In this document: in pieces, positions 50,272 through 58,949 of the stretch | Numbering within the stretch: position 1 is the stretch's first letter | How the letters are laid out: every line of letters begins with the position of its first letter | Source of the DNA: Hymenobacter sp. H14-R3 | Lineage (GTDB): Bacteria > Bacteroidota > Bacteroidia > Cytophagales > Hymenobacteraceae | Direction of reading: 5' to 3' | Assembly (NCBI RefSeq): GCF_030063445.1 | Contig: NZ_JASITD010000005.1 | Span: 124,001 to 188,000 of the forward strand | Length of the DNA stretch: 64,000 nt | Translations under genes and position numbers: made by a program | Notes under the pieces: generated by a model | Databases searched by the model: none | Told to the model about the DNA's origin: nothing | What the model saw: only the letters and a program-made list of their open reading frames with translations

Positions 50272-51389
50272 TGGGGGGCGGATTGTTGCTTGTTATTGAT
50301 GAAGGTGGAGTCGGTGAGGGTTTTAAGAAAGGCTAGCACTTGGCGCTTTTCGGGGGCCGTGAGGTCCATGTGGGTGCCGAAGGGCGGGTTGTTGAGGCCT
50401 TGGATGAGGTTGTTGTCGAGGCCGGGGCTTGCCATTTGCACGTGGTCGGAGTAGTGGTCGAGCACCTCTTCCAAGGTTTTGAAGCGGCCGTCGTGCATGT
50501 AGGGGGCAGTGAGCGTGATATTGCGCAGGGTAGGGGCAATGAACTTACCCTGGTCCACGGCTAGCTTGGTAATGGCCCCCCGGCCGGGGTCGGGGAAGGT
50601 GAGGTCGAGGCCATTGTTAAAAAACCGGCCCTCGTAGTTTGACGACATCAGCGGCTGGGTGTGGCAGTGAAAGCACTCGGCCCCGCGCACCACGCCGGGC
50701 GCGATGTGGGTGGTGTAGAGCTTCAGGCCCGTCACCTCATCAGCCGTAAAGCCCTGGCGGGTAGCCATGTACTTATCGTAGCGCGAATTGCCCGAAATGA
50801 GCGTGCGCTCAAACTGAGCCAGCGCCTTCAGGGTTAGCTCATTGGTAATCGTTTTGGTGCCGAACGCGGCCTGGAAAAGCGCCGGGTACGTGCTGCTGGC
50901 CCGCAACTTAGCCACGCCCATAGTGAGCGATTGGTGCAGCTCGATGGGGTTTTCGAGGGGCTTTAGGGCCTGGGTTTCGAGGGTAGTAAAGGCGCCGTCC
51001 CAGGTGAGCTGGGTGCTCCAGCCTACGTTGGCCAGCGACATGGTGCCGCGCGGGTTGGCTACTCCATCGACACCCACAGCCAGGGCGCGGCCATCGGTGA
51101 AGGCCTTGCTTTGCTGGTGGCACGAGCCGCAGCTCATGGTGCCGGTGCCGGACAGCGCCTTTTCGTAGAACAGCTGGCGACCCAGCGCCACGCCCTCGTT
51201 GGTGAGCGGGTTATCGGCTGGGATAACGGGCGTAGGGAAGCCCGCCGGCACCACCAGCTGGTAGGCCGTGGGCGCAGTGGGGGTGGGCTCTACCGATGGC
51301 TCACTGCCCTTGCCGCAGCTGCTGAGGCCGAGTAAAGCGCTGGCTGCCAGCAGTAAAGGTGCCCGAAACCGCGTAATAAACAGCGCCAT
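50268..51389 (-). CDS. Di-heme MauG/cytochrome c peroxidase-like lipoprotein (MbnH-type)
   Basis: 373 residues. Signal with lipobox LSSC (Cys25), two c-type haem motifs CGSCH (86-90) and CFHCH (238-242), and the family end LRNITLTAPYMHDGRFKTLE. It belongs to the bacterial cytochrome c peroxidase/MauG superfamily. Members include hydrogen-peroxide scavengers, MauG, and MbnH, which modifies the copper protein MbnP. Encoded in a run with a second di-heme gene and an MbnP-like gene, an MbnH-like role is favoured over simple peroxidase. ATG 51389 gives the proper lipoprotein signal. Confidence 0.87.
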   Translation of the reverse strand: MALFITRFRAPLLLAASALLGLSSCGKGSEPSVEPTPTAPTAYQLVVPAGFPTPVIPADNPLTNEGVALGRQLFYEKALSGTGTMSCGSCHQQSKAFTDGRALAVGVDGVANPRGTMSLANVGWSTQLTWDGAFTTLETQALKPLENPIELHQSLTMGVAKLRASSTYPALFQAAFGTKTITNELTLKALAQFERTLISGNSRYDKYMATRQGFTADEVTGLKLYTTHIAPGVVRGAECFHCHTQPLMSSNYEGRFFNNGLDLTFPDPGRGAITKLAVDQGKFIAPTLRNITLTAPYMHDGRFKTLEEVLDHYSDHVQMASPGLDNNLIQGLNNPPFGTHMDLTAPEKRQVLAFLKTLTDSTFINNKQQSAPQ

Positions 51390-51411
51390 AAAAAAGAGAT
51401 AAAGAGCGGAG

Positions 51412-52545
51412 TTAGCGGCCAAAAAGTACGGCGGTCACCGCAGCCTCAACGCGCAGAGTAGCCGGCTTGGTTTCCAACGTGGGGTCGGCTAGGCGCTTAT
51501 CAGTAAGAAAGCTATTGTCGGTGAGCGTATTCAGAAAAGCAAGTAAATCAGCCTGTTGCGTTTCATTGAGTGCAATGCCCAGGCGGCCGCCCGGTGGGCG
51601 CAGCAGTGGGTCGAGGGTGCGCGAGGGCCGCACACCGTGGGCGTAGTGGGCCAGCACCTGCGGCAGCGTGGCAAAGCGACCGTCGTGCATGTAAGGCGCG
51701 GTGCGGGCCACGTTGCGCAGGCTGGGCACGGCAAAGCGGCCGGCATCGGCGGGTAGCAGCGTAATGTGCGCCCGCCCCGAATCGACCGGGAAGGACTTGT
51801 CTAACCCATTGTTACGAAAGGAGTTATCACTAAACAGCTCGCCGGCGTGGCAGCCACCGCACTTGGCCACGAATAGCGCGTGGCCGCGCCGCTCGGGGGC
51901 CGTGAGCGTGCCGCCCGCCTCGTGGCGCACGTACCGGTCGTAGCGCGAATTGGCCGACGTGAGGGCCGCCGTGAACTGCGCCAGGGCCCGCAAAAACTGC
52001 GGCGTATCGATGGTGCCCGGCCCGTAGATGGCCGCGAAGCGCTGGCGGTAGGCGGGGTCGGCGTTGAGCCTGGCCAGGGCGGTGGCCAGGGGGGTGTTCA
52101 TCTCGGCGGGGCTGGTGAGGGGGGCCAGGGCCTGCAATTCGAGGCCGTGCACGCCGCCATCGGCCATGAAGCTGGTGCGCCAGCGCAGGTTTTGCAGGGT
52201 GGGGGCGTTGCGCGGGCTGCGGCGCCCGGCCACGCCAAGGGCCAGCGTCCGGCCGTCGGTGAAGGCCCGGCTTTGCTGGTGGCACGAGCCGCACGACACG
52301 GTGCCGCTGCTCGACAGGCGCGGGTCGTAGAACAGGGCCCGGCCCAGCTCGAAGGTGGCGCGGTTGGGCTGGTTTTTAGCCAGCGCGTAGGTCATGGCCG
52401 GGAAGTTGGCGGGCTGCGCGGCCCCCGGCATGGCCGCGGCCGCGGCGGGCCGCGCCGTGCCGTAGCCGCCGGCCGCGAGCAAGGCCGCCAGCCCCAGCAG
52501 CCCCAACCCGGGCCACGCTGCCGATTTCCACCACCCGGTTCGCAC
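51412..52545 (-). CDS. Second di-heme MauG/cytochrome c peroxidase-like protein (MbnH-type)
   Basis: 377 residues, clearly a paralogue of the downstream gene product. N-terminal signal/anchor (LGLLGLAALLAAGGYGTARP), CGSCH at 85-89, CGGCH at 229-233, and SLRNVARTAPYMHDGRFATL near the end. No lipobox is evident, so it is probably periplasmic or membrane-anchored. It starts 7 bases after the MbnP-like gene stop, so it is tightly linked to it, while the other di-heme gene follows after 22 bases. Tandem duplication with possible division of labour. Confidence 0.87.
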   Translation of the reverse strand: MRTGWWKSAAWPGLGLLGLAALLAAGGYGTARPAAAAAMPGAAQPANFPAMTYALAKNQPNRATFELGRALFYDPRLSSSGTVSCGSCHQQSRAFTDGRTLALGVAGRRSPRNAPTLQNLRWRTSFMADGGVHGLELQALAPLTSPAEMNTPLATALARLNADPAYRQRFAAIYGPGTIDTPQFLRALAQFTAALTSANSRYDRYVRHEAGGTLTAPERRGHALFVAKCGGCHAGELFSDNSFRNNGLDKSFPVDSGRAHITLLPADAGRFAVPSLRNVARTAPYMHDGRFATLPQVLAHYAHGVRPSRTLDPLLRPPGGRLGIALNETQQADLLAFLNTLTDNSFLTDKRLADPTLETKPATLRVEAAVTAVLFGR

Positions 52546-52552
52546 GCCCGCG

Positions 52553-53338
52553 CTAGTTTACCTGCGTTTTGGTGACGGTAAACATGCCCGCGGCGTAGTT
52601 TTTGGCTACTTTCATGGCCTCGGGGCCGGGCATCATGCCGTTGGAGAACGTGCTGAGGGTGATGTGGTTAGCACCGTCAAACAGCTTCAGCACGTCGGCC
52701 TGCACGGCGATGGTTGACGTGTGCGAGCCGTTCACCCTCAGCACGTTGCCATTGAGGGCGGGCGTGGCCGTTACGATAGCATTGTTGGGGTCGGTGTAGC
52801 CGCCGATGTGGCAGGTGATGGGCCGCGCCGGGCTGGCGGAGGTCACGGTGCCCTCCATTTTCATGGAAATGTGGCCCGTGGCCCAAACCCAGTACATGCT
52901 GTTGGCGGGGTTGAGGGCGCCGGTGAGCCCGAGCGGGTCGGCCTGGGTGGTGGCCGCATCGACGCCCACCACGAAGCTCACGCCGGTGTAAGTGCCCGCG
53001 GGCACGCCCGTTATGGCCAAGCGCTGCGAGGCGGGCTGGGCCTGGTCAACGAGGAAATACGTGTTGGGCGCGGCATACACGGTGCCGTCGCTCTTCGTAA
53101 ATTTCAGATTGGAAACGTAGTACTTGAGGGTAGCAACGGTGAAGGTTTCGCCGGCCGGCGTGGCGTAAGCCGTGCCATCGAGGGCCAGGGCCTTGGTACC
53201 CACCACGTTGGAGATTTGCAAATCGACCTCGCCGGGCGTGGTTATTTCGGGGTCGCTGTCTTTTTTGCAGCCGACAAAAACGGCCGTCGAAGCCACAAAC
53301 AGCAAGCCGCAAAGGGTAGTAAACGAGCGGGTTCTCAT
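52553..53338 (-). CDS. MbnP-like copper-binding family lipoprotein
   Basis: 261 residues. Lipoprotein signal ending VFVGC (Cys24). The body matches the MbnP family: LKYYVSNLKFTKSDGTVY, GVSFVVGVDAATTQADPLGL, NPANSMYWVWATGHISMKME (W150, W152 and H156), then PITCHIGGY and ending GNVLRVNGSHTSTIAVQADV. In the methanobactin operon MbnP binds copper after MbnH oxidises a Trp to kynurenine. No methanobactin precursor is visible here. First gene of a minus-strand run with two di-heme enzymes. ATG 53338. TACCTTTA at 53457-53464 is a possible promoter element. Confidence 0.85.
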   Translation of the reverse strand: MRTRSFTTLCGLLFVASTAVFVGCKKDSDPEITTPGEVDLQISNVVGTKALALDGTAYATPAGETFTVATLKYYVSNLKFTKSDGTVYAAPNTYFLVDQAQPASQRLAITGVPAGTYTGVSFVVGVDAATTQADPLGLTGALNPANSMYWVWATGHISMKMEGTVTSASPARPITCHIGGYTDPNNAIVTATPALNGNVLRVNGSHTSTIAVQADVLKLFDGANHITLSTFSNGMMPGPEAMKVAKNYAAGMFTVTKTQVN

Positions 53339-53562
53339 CGGGATAGTAAAGAAAGCCAAGGCGAAAGGTGCGCAGGAAAGGGTGGCCGTCAGCATAAGCC
53401 GCGCGGCCGAAAAGTTCGACCCCGGCGCGGCGGCTAGCCACCTGCGCAATGCTTGTTAAAGGTAGCAGATTTACAGGGGCTAAACTAGCGCCGTTGGTTG
53501 TGGGGCGCGTGAAGAAATTGCCAATAAGCGGCCAACGCAGCCGGATAACCGGCAACTGCCCG

Positions 53563-53570
53563 TATTTTTG
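53563..53570 (+). promoter_or_regulatory. Candidate -7 element TATTTTTG of the TonB-receptor operon
   Basis: Exact TAnnTTTG match 27 bases before the TTG start at 53598, in the divergent region shared with the MbnP-like gene (53339-53597). Confidence 0.55.
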
Positions 53571-53597
53571 CCCTCGGTTCACCCTGTTTATTTTCTG

Positions 53598-53969
53598 TTG
53601 AAATCCTGTTTCGCCTATTTGCTCGCGGTCCTCGTGCTGCTGCAAACCTTCAGCCGTGAGCTGTTGGTGGTAGATTTTACGTTGAACCAGGCTACCATCA
53701 CGGCGCGCTTTTGCGTGAACAAGGCCCGGCCCCTGCTGCACTGCGATGGCAAGTGCTACTTCGCCAAAAAGCTGAAGCAGCAGGAAGAGCGCGAAAGCCG
53801 CTCGGCCGGCCCGCTCAAGGAGCGCCTCGAAATGCTGCCGCCCGCCTTCGCGGCCTGGCAGCCGCAGGCCACGCGCCCCGTGGCGCGGGTGGTGGCGCGC
53901 TACCGCCGCCTCGTGCCGGGCACCTACGCTGCCCCGCTAGGCACCGTGTTCCGCCCCCCGCTGGGCTAA
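53598..53969 (+). CDS. Small membrane-anchored protein with C-NK...HCDGKC motif
   Basis: 123 residues. One N-terminal hydrophobic helix (SCFAYLLAVLVLLQTFSREL), then a conserved-looking Cys cluster FCVNKARPLLHCDGKCYFAK (C39, C49, C53, H48), then a basic tail. I recall similar short proteins with a CxN..CxGKC pattern near metal or TonB genes in Bacteroidota but know no function; a metal-binding or redox role is inferred from the Cys/His spacing. TTG 53598 is preferred because the promoter element at 53563-53570 excludes the upstream TTG. The TonB receptor gene follows 117 bases downstream. Confidence 0.72.
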   Translation: MKSCFAYLLAVLVLLQTFSRELLVVDFTLNQATITARFCVNKARPLLHCDGKCYFAKKLKQQEERESRSAGPLKERLEMLPPAFAAWQPQATRPVARVVARYRRLVPGTYAAPLGTVFRPPLG

Positions 53970-54086
53970 AAACCAACCTTCGACTGGGGAGTTGCCGGCC
54001 GGCCGTGGCCCGGATGCCGCTTGGCGCGCATTCCGGCCTGCCGAGCCTTGCCCCCTTGGTTTGTTTTTAACCTGATTTTCAAGGGG

Positions 54087-56426
54087 ATGAAGTCTATTTT
54101 TATGACTGCTGGGCTGGCCGTTGCCAGCCTGAGCTGCGCCGTGGCGCAGCAAACCACCCTGCGCGGCACCGTGCTCGATGCGCAGTCGCAGCAGCCGCTG
54201 CCGGGCGTAACGGTGGTAGTGCCCGGCAGTAGCCTGGGCACCACCACCGACGCCGCTGGACACTTTACGCTACCCGCGGCAGTCGATGTGCGGGAGGTAA
54301 CTATTTCATTTATAGGATATAGTGCCCAGGAGGCGCGCGTGCCTGCTAACGGCCAGGCCCTCACCGTACGGCTCGAAGCTGCGCCAGTGAGCCTGCAAGG
54401 CGTGGTGGTGTCGGCGAGCCGCGAGCAGGAAAAGCGCACCGAAGCACCGGTAGCTATCAGCCAGCTTTCGCCGCAGCTTATTGCCGATACCAAGGCCACC
54501 GCGCCCTACCAGCTGCTCAACAAGGTAGCGGGCGTGTACATGGTGAACCTCGGCAATGAACAGCACATGATGGCTATCCGCCAGCCCATTAGTACCAACG
54601 CGGTGTACCTGTACCTGGAAGATGGCCTGCCCATTCGGCCCATCGGTATCTTCAACCACAACGCGCTGTATGAGATAAACCAGGCCGGCGTGCGCAGCAT
54701 AGAGGTGGTGAAGGGCCCGGCCTCATCGCTCTACGGCTCCAACGCCATCGGGGGGGCTATAAATTTTCTGACGCAGCGCCCCACGCCGTTGCCCACGGCG
54801 GGCATTTCGGTGCAGGGCGATGGCTTCGGCTATCGGCGCGTCGATGCCAGCGCCAGCGGCCCAGCCGGCCGGCTGGGCCTGTACGTGGGCGGCTACGCGG
54901 CCCGGCAGCGCAACAGCTGGCAAGACTACACCGACTTCGATAAGCAGTCGTGGACGGCGCGGGCCGACTACCGGGTTAGTGCTAAAACGCGGCTGGTGGG
55001 CATGGGTACCTACAACTACCTCAACACCCAAACGCCGGGCACCCTGGACAGCACCCGTTTTTACAGCCGCCGCTACCAGAGTAACAACCGCTTCACCAAC
55101 CGCGTGGTATCGGCGGTGCGGGCCAGCCTGCGCCTGGAGCACGACTGGAGCCCCGCGCAGCAAACGGCCTTTACGGCATTTGCACGCTACAACTCGACCG
55201 GCCAGCTGCCGAGCTATTTTATCAGCGATATGCGGGTTAAGGGCGTGTATCAAAGTTCTAACGGGCAGGTAAATAACCAGTCGTTTCGTAGCTATGGGGC
55301 GCTGGCGCAACACCGCCTCGACCTGGGCTTTCTGAACTCGCGGCTCATCGTGGGTGGCTATTTTGATTATAGCCCGAGCACGTACTACGCCCGCTACCTG
55401 ACTATTGACAAGGACGTGGCCAACAACTTTTACACAGGCTACACCGACACCGGGCGCTACCTCGACAACTACCAGATTGACCTCTTCAACACGGCGGCCT
55501 ACGCCCAGTATGAGGTGCAGGCCACTGAGGCGCTGCGGATAGTGGGAGGCCTGCGCTACGACCGGGTACAGTACAATTTCAGTAACAACCTGAGCGGCGC
55601 GCAAACCACCAAAAAAGCGGTCCAGAACAATACCTACAACATTGTGGCCCCCAAGCTTGGCCTGACCTACGCCCTGGGGCCGGCGCAGGGCCTGTACGCC
55701 AACTTCAGCACCGGTTTTCAGCCGCCCGAAACGGGTAGCCTCTACAGCTCGCGCCAGACGATTGAGCTAAAGCAGGCCAATTTCAACAATTACGAGGTGG
55801 GCGGCTGGGTGGCGCTGTTTGAGCGCAAAGTGTATATCGACCTGAGTGCATACGTGTTAGAGGGCCGCAACGAGATGGTGAGCCTCTTGCAGCCCGACAA
55901 CACCACGCAGAGCGAAAACGTGGGCGCGACCCGCCACCGGGGTATCGAATACACGCTGACCTACGCGCCGGTATCGGAGGTGAATTTCCGCGTGAGCGGC
56001 ACCAACGTGCAGCATACCTACTTGGAATACAGCGAAGTAGTGCAGGGCAAAAACCGCGACTACGCCGGCAACCGCATGGTGAGCGCCCCCACCTGGATTG
56101 CCAACGCGGAGGTGTTCTACAAGCCGCGCTTCGTGCCCGGGGCCCGGCTGGGGCTTGAGTACCAGCGCATTGGCCAGTATTTCACTAACGCGGCCAATAC
56201 TAAGACCTACGCCGGCTACAACCTGCTGAACCTGCGCCTCGGCTACCGCCTGCCGCAGCCCGCCGTGCGCGGCCTCGAAGTGTGGGCCAACGTGGCGAAC
56301 CTCAGCAATGAGCTGTACGCCAGCCTAGTAACCAGCAACCAGTACGGCACCACCTACCAGGCCGCCGCGCCGCGCACCGTTACGCTGGGCCTGGGCTACA
56401 CGTTTGCTGGCAAAGCGCGGGAGTAG
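54087..56426 (+). CDS. TonB-dependent outer membrane receptor
   Basis: 779 residues. Signal peptide (MKSIFMTAGLAVASLSCAVA), an N-terminal carboxypeptidase-regulatory-like domain (about 24-105: LRGTVLDAQSQQPLPGVTVV), plug (about 115-230, with GVRSIEVVKGPASSLYGSNA and IGGAINFLTQ) and a 22-strand barrel ending LGYTFAGKARE. ATG 54087 has an AGGGG sequence just upstream. The substrate is unknown; it is probably a metal or metallophore given the MbnP-like divergent operon and the downstream PepSY protein. Normal size for the class. Confidence 0.92.
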   Translation: MKSIFMTAGLAVASLSCAVAQQTTLRGTVLDAQSQQPLPGVTVVVPGSSLGTTTDAAGHFTLPAAVDVREVTISFIGYSAQEARVPANGQALTVRLEAAPVSLQGVVVSASREQEKRTEAPVAISQLSPQLIADTKATAPYQLLNKVAGVYMVNLGNEQHMMAIRQPISTNAVYLYLEDGLPIRPIGIFNHNALYEINQAGVRSIEVVKGPASSLYGSNAIGGAINFLTQRPTPLPTAGISVQGDGFGYRRVDASASGPAGRLGLYVGGYAARQRNSWQDYTDFDKQSWTARADYRVSAKTRLVGMGTYNYLNTQTPGTLDSTRFYSRRYQSNNRFTNRVVSAVRASLRLEHDWSPAQQTAFTAFARYNSTGQLPSYFISDMRVKGVYQSSNGQVNNQSFRSYGALAQHRLDLGFLNSRLIVGGYFDYSPSTYYARYLTIDKDVANNFYTGYTDTGRYLDNYQIDLFNTAAYAQYEVQATEALRIVGGLRYDRVQYNFSNNLSGAQTTKKAVQNNTYNIVAPKLGLTYALGPAQGLYANFSTGFQPPETGSLYSSRQTIELKQANFNNYEVGGWVALFERKVYIDLSAYVLEGRNEMVSLLQPDNTTQSENVGATRHRGIEYTLTYAPVSEVNFRVSGTNVQHTYLEYSEVVQGKNRDYAGNRMVSAPTWIANAEVFYKPRFVPGARLGLEYQRIGQYFTNAANTKTYAGYNLLNLRLGYRLPQPAVRGLEVWANVANLSNELYASLVTSNQYGTTYQAAAPRTVTLGLGYTFAGKARE

Positions 56427-56438
56427 CCCTCCGCGCTC

Positions 56439-56490
56439 ACCCCCCGGCCCCCCTCGCTTCATGCGCGATATCCTCCGGGAGAGGGGGGGA
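56439..56490. repeat. Degenerate inverted repeat, family H fragment
   Basis: ACCCCCCGGCCCCCCTCGCT and TCCGGGAGAGGGGGG with a GCTTCATGCGCGATATC centre. It resembles the right arm at 25621-25670. Confidence 0.5.
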
Positions 56491-56530
56491 CGAATCGTTG
56501 ACAAGATTTAACTGCTTAATAATTAACCAT

Positions 56531-58141
56531 ATGCAAGCCACTTCCCCGCCGCCCCGCGCGGCCGCCTCGCCCGTGCGGCGCTTTGTGGGCCGGCACCTGT
56601 ACCGCTGGCACCGTACGCTGGGCCTGGTCACGCTGCTGCCCGTTATTATGTGGACGCTCAGCGGGCTCTCGCACCCGCTGATGTCCAATTGGTTGCGCCC
56701 GGCCATTGCCCACGAAACCGTGCCCGCGCCGCCGCTGCTGGCCAGCCAGCTCACCGTGCCGGTGGCGCAGCTGCTGGCCCAAAACCACCTGGCGGCCATC
56801 CAAAACCTGCGCGTAGTGCGGCTGCTTCGCCAGCCCGCGTATCAGCTCACCGACTTTCGGGGGCGGCTGCGCTACTTCCTGGCCGCCACCGGCCAGGAAG
56901 TGCCCGGCGGCGACCAAGCCTACGCCGAGGAACTGTCCCGCTACCTGCTGGCCGACTCGACCAGCGCCTTGGCCCGCGCCGAGCGCCTGACGCACTACAC
57001 GGGTGATTATAAGTTTATTAACCGCCTGCTGCCCGTCTGGAAAATCACCTTTGCCCGGCCCGACGGCATGGCCGTGTATATCGAAACCGGCCAGAGCCGC
57101 CTGGGCACGTTCAACAACCTGGCCCGCGCCCGCTTCCTGTGGGTGTTTGGAATGCTGCACAACTGGGATTTTCTGGATGCGTTGCCCCGGCCGCTGCACC
57201 TGGGTATCATGCTGGTTTTTACCACCGTTATCTGGCTGTCGGCGCTGAGCGGGCTGGTTATCTACGGCTTTGTGCGCCAGAAATTGCAGCAGCCCCGCTC
57301 GGCGCACGACCAGGTGGGCTGGCTGCGCCGCCGGCACCGCACGCTGGGGCTGTGGGTGGCGTTCGTTACGTGCACGTTTGCCTTCAGCGCATCGTACCAC
57401 CTCTGGCAAAAAATCACGCCTGACCGCCGCGACGCCGTGGCGCGGGTGAGCGCCTTTGCCGCCAGCGAGCTAACCTGGCCGCTGGCCGACGCCCTGGCGG
57501 GCCCTGCGCCCGCCACGCGGCTATCGCTGGCGCGCGTAGCCGGCCAGCCCTACTACCGCCTGGTGAGCAAAGGCGCTGACGGCCAGTCAACTGTGCATTA
57601 CCGCAGCACCCGCGACGGTACCGAACTGCCCAATGGCGAAATGCGCTACGCCGCCGAGCTGGGCCAGGAGTTTATGCTGGCGCTCGATGGCCGCCCGGCC
57701 ACGGCCAGCGCCACCGGCGCGGCCGAAGACGGTGCCTTGCCCGACTGCTGCACCGCGCCCGCTCTTACCACCGAGGCCCCGGTGGCCATTGGCGCGCCCG
57801 CCGTGGCCAACTTGGGCAGCTCTACCGAGTCCGACCCCGAGCTGGTAACCAAGTTTGCCGGCGAGTATGGCTTCGTAAACAAGCGCCTGCCGGTAGTGAA
57901 GCTGGCCTACGCCGGGGCCGGCCACCCGGCCCTGTATGTGGAGCCCGCCACCGGCCGCCTCGCCGCGCGCGTCACTGACGGCGACCGGCGTGAGGGGCTT
58001 TCATTTGCCGTGCTCCATAAATTCTTCCTCATGGATTGGGCCGGCAAAAACGTGCGCGACGCCGTGGCCATGCTTTCGGCGCTGGGTGTGCTGGCCATTA
58101 CGCTCTATGGCTTCGTGCTGTTGCTGCGAACACGTAAATAA
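56531..58141 (+). CDS. PepSY-domain integral membrane protein
   Basis: 536 residues, with four main transmembrane helices: TLGLVTLLPVIMWTLSGLSH, HLGIMLVFTTVIWLSALSGL, LGLWVAFVTCTFAFSASYHL and AMLSALGVLAITLYGFVLLL. PepSY-type periplasmic regions lie between them (YKFINRLLPVWKITFARPDG and the repeat YGFVNKRLPVVKLAYAGAGH). Such proteins accompany TonB receptors and are proposed to reduce metal-siderophore complexes or transfer electrons using membrane-buried His (HxxxG/HNWDFLD). A Cys pair DCC occurs at about residue 408. ATG 56531, 104 bases after the receptor gene. Confidence 0.85.
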   Translation: MQATSPPPRAAASPVRRFVGRHLYRWHRTLGLVTLLPVIMWTLSGLSHPLMSNWLRPAIAHETVPAPPLLASQLTVPVAQLLAQNHLAAIQNLRVVRLLRQPAYQLTDFRGRLRYFLAATGQEVPGGDQAYAEELSRYLLADSTSALARAERLTHYTGDYKFINRLLPVWKITFARPDGMAVYIETGQSRLGTFNNLARARFLWVFGMLHNWDFLDALPRPLHLGIMLVFTTVIWLSALSGLVIYGFVRQKLQQPRSAHDQVGWLRRRHRTLGLWVAFVTCTFAFSASYHLWQKITPDRRDAVARVSAFAASELTWPLADALAGPAPATRLSLARVAGQPYYRLVSKGADGQSTVHYRSTRDGTELPNGEMRYAAELGQEFMLALDGRPATASATGAAEDGALPDCCTAPALTTEAPVAIGAPAVANLGSSTESDPELVTKFAGEYGFVNKRLPVVKLAYAGAGHPALYVEPATGRLAARVTDGDRREGLSFAVLHKFFLMDWAGKNVRDAVAMLSALGVLAITLYGFVLLLRTRK

Positions 58142-58166
58142 TTGTTGGTTAGGTAGTTAGCAAAAA

Positions 58167-58212
58167 AGAAAGAACATTATGCTGAACGCAGTGAAGCATG
58201 ACGTTCTTTCTT
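58167..58212. repeat. Inverted repeat family D, short copy
   Basis: Arms AAGAAAGAACATTATGCT and AGCATGACGTTCTTTCTT with a 10-base centre. Between convergent genes; possible bidirectional terminator. Confidence 0.8.
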
Positions 58213-58213
58213 A

Positions 58214-58261
58214 ATTACCCATTACCCATTACCCATTACCCATTACCCATTACCCATTACC
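58214..58261. repeat. Tandem heptamer ATTACCC, about 6.9 copies
   Basis: Perfect tandem array. Its last unit provides the TAA stop codon (58257-58259, minus strand) of the FMN reductase gene. Copy-number change could shift the 3' end, not the reading frame. Confidence 0.95.
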
Positions 58262-58784
58262 AAGCCAGCAGGGCTTCGGCTTGCTCGCGCAGCACCTGGC
58301 ATAGCAGCGGGTCGGTTATCTGGCCTTCCTTGGAGAGGTGCTGGCTGATGTTGGGCAGGCGCACGCGCTGGGGCAACACATTGCTACCCAGATAGAAAAG
58401 GATGTCGGTGAGGTGGCTCAGGGCCAGCAGGCCGCCCTGGCCGCCGCTGCTCAGGCTCACGAGGGCCGCTTTTTTGCCGCGCAGGCCGCCGGGGTAGGGC
58501 AAGGCGTCGATAAAGGCCTTGAGCGCGCCGGGAATGGAGCAGTTGTACTCGGGCGCGAAAATGACGACGCGCTCCGAGTGGTCGAGCGGGGCCGCCAGCT
58601 GGTTGAAAGCCGCGTGCTTGCCCGCGTTGTGGTAGAGCGCAACGCTAAGAAAGTCGGTGGGTAAATCCACCAAGTCTAGAAACTGGTAGGGGGCGTCCAG
58701 CTCATCGAGCAGGCTGGCGTAAAATTCGGCCACGCGCCGGGTGCGCGATTGGGGGCGGCTGGTGCCGACGAGCAGGGTAATCAA
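58257..58784 (-). CDS. NADPH-dependent FMN reductase family protein
   Basis: 175-residue flavodoxin-like enzyme. LLVGTSRPQSRTRRVAEFYA is the phosphate-binding loop, VVIFAPEYNCSIPGALKAFI the flavin-contact PEYN segment, and LVSLSSGGQGGLLAL a later loop. It would reduce FMN, quinones or azo compounds with NAD(P)H. Start TTG 58784 (family N-terminus MITLLVGTSR). The stop lies within the ATTACCC array, so the last residue or two may be recent. A family A repeat sits upstream. Confidence 0.85.
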   Translation of the reverse strand: MITLLVGTSRPQSRTRRVAEFYASLLDELDAPYQFLDLVDLPTDFLSVALYHNAGKHAAFNQLAAPLDHSERVVIFAPEYNCSIPGALKAFIDALPYPGGLRGKKAALVSLSSGGQGGLLALSHLTDILFYLGSNVLPQRVRLPNISQHLSKEGQITDPLLCQVLREQAEALLAW

Positions 58785-58807
58785 AATAAAGAATTCAGTA
58801 TAAATAC

Positions 58808-58935
58808 GTCATTGCGAGCGCAACGAAGTGGAGCGCGGCAATCACCTTGGAACGATAGTAAAACAACTCAATTAGCTTGTTCTGGTTTCGTTCTGGGGCG
58901 ATTGCCGCGCTCCACTTGGTTGCGCTCGCAATGAC
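58808..58935. repeat. Family A inverted repeat between FMN reductase and SDR genes
   Basis: Arms GTCATTGCGAGCGCAACGAA and TGGAGCGCGGCAATC with near-complementary right arm. Short-arm form, like the left arm at 7932. The centre (CACCTTGGAACGATAGTAAA) differs from the other copies. Confidence 0.88.
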
Positions 58936-58949
58936 AAATAAGGAGAAGC

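Noticed and set aside
50268..52545. Plain detoxifying cytochrome c peroxidases
   Set aside because: Kept as a possibility, but tight linkage to an MbnP-like gene favours MbnH-like enzymes.
58214..58261. CRISPR array
   Set aside because: Short tandem heptamers without spacers; no cas genes in the window.
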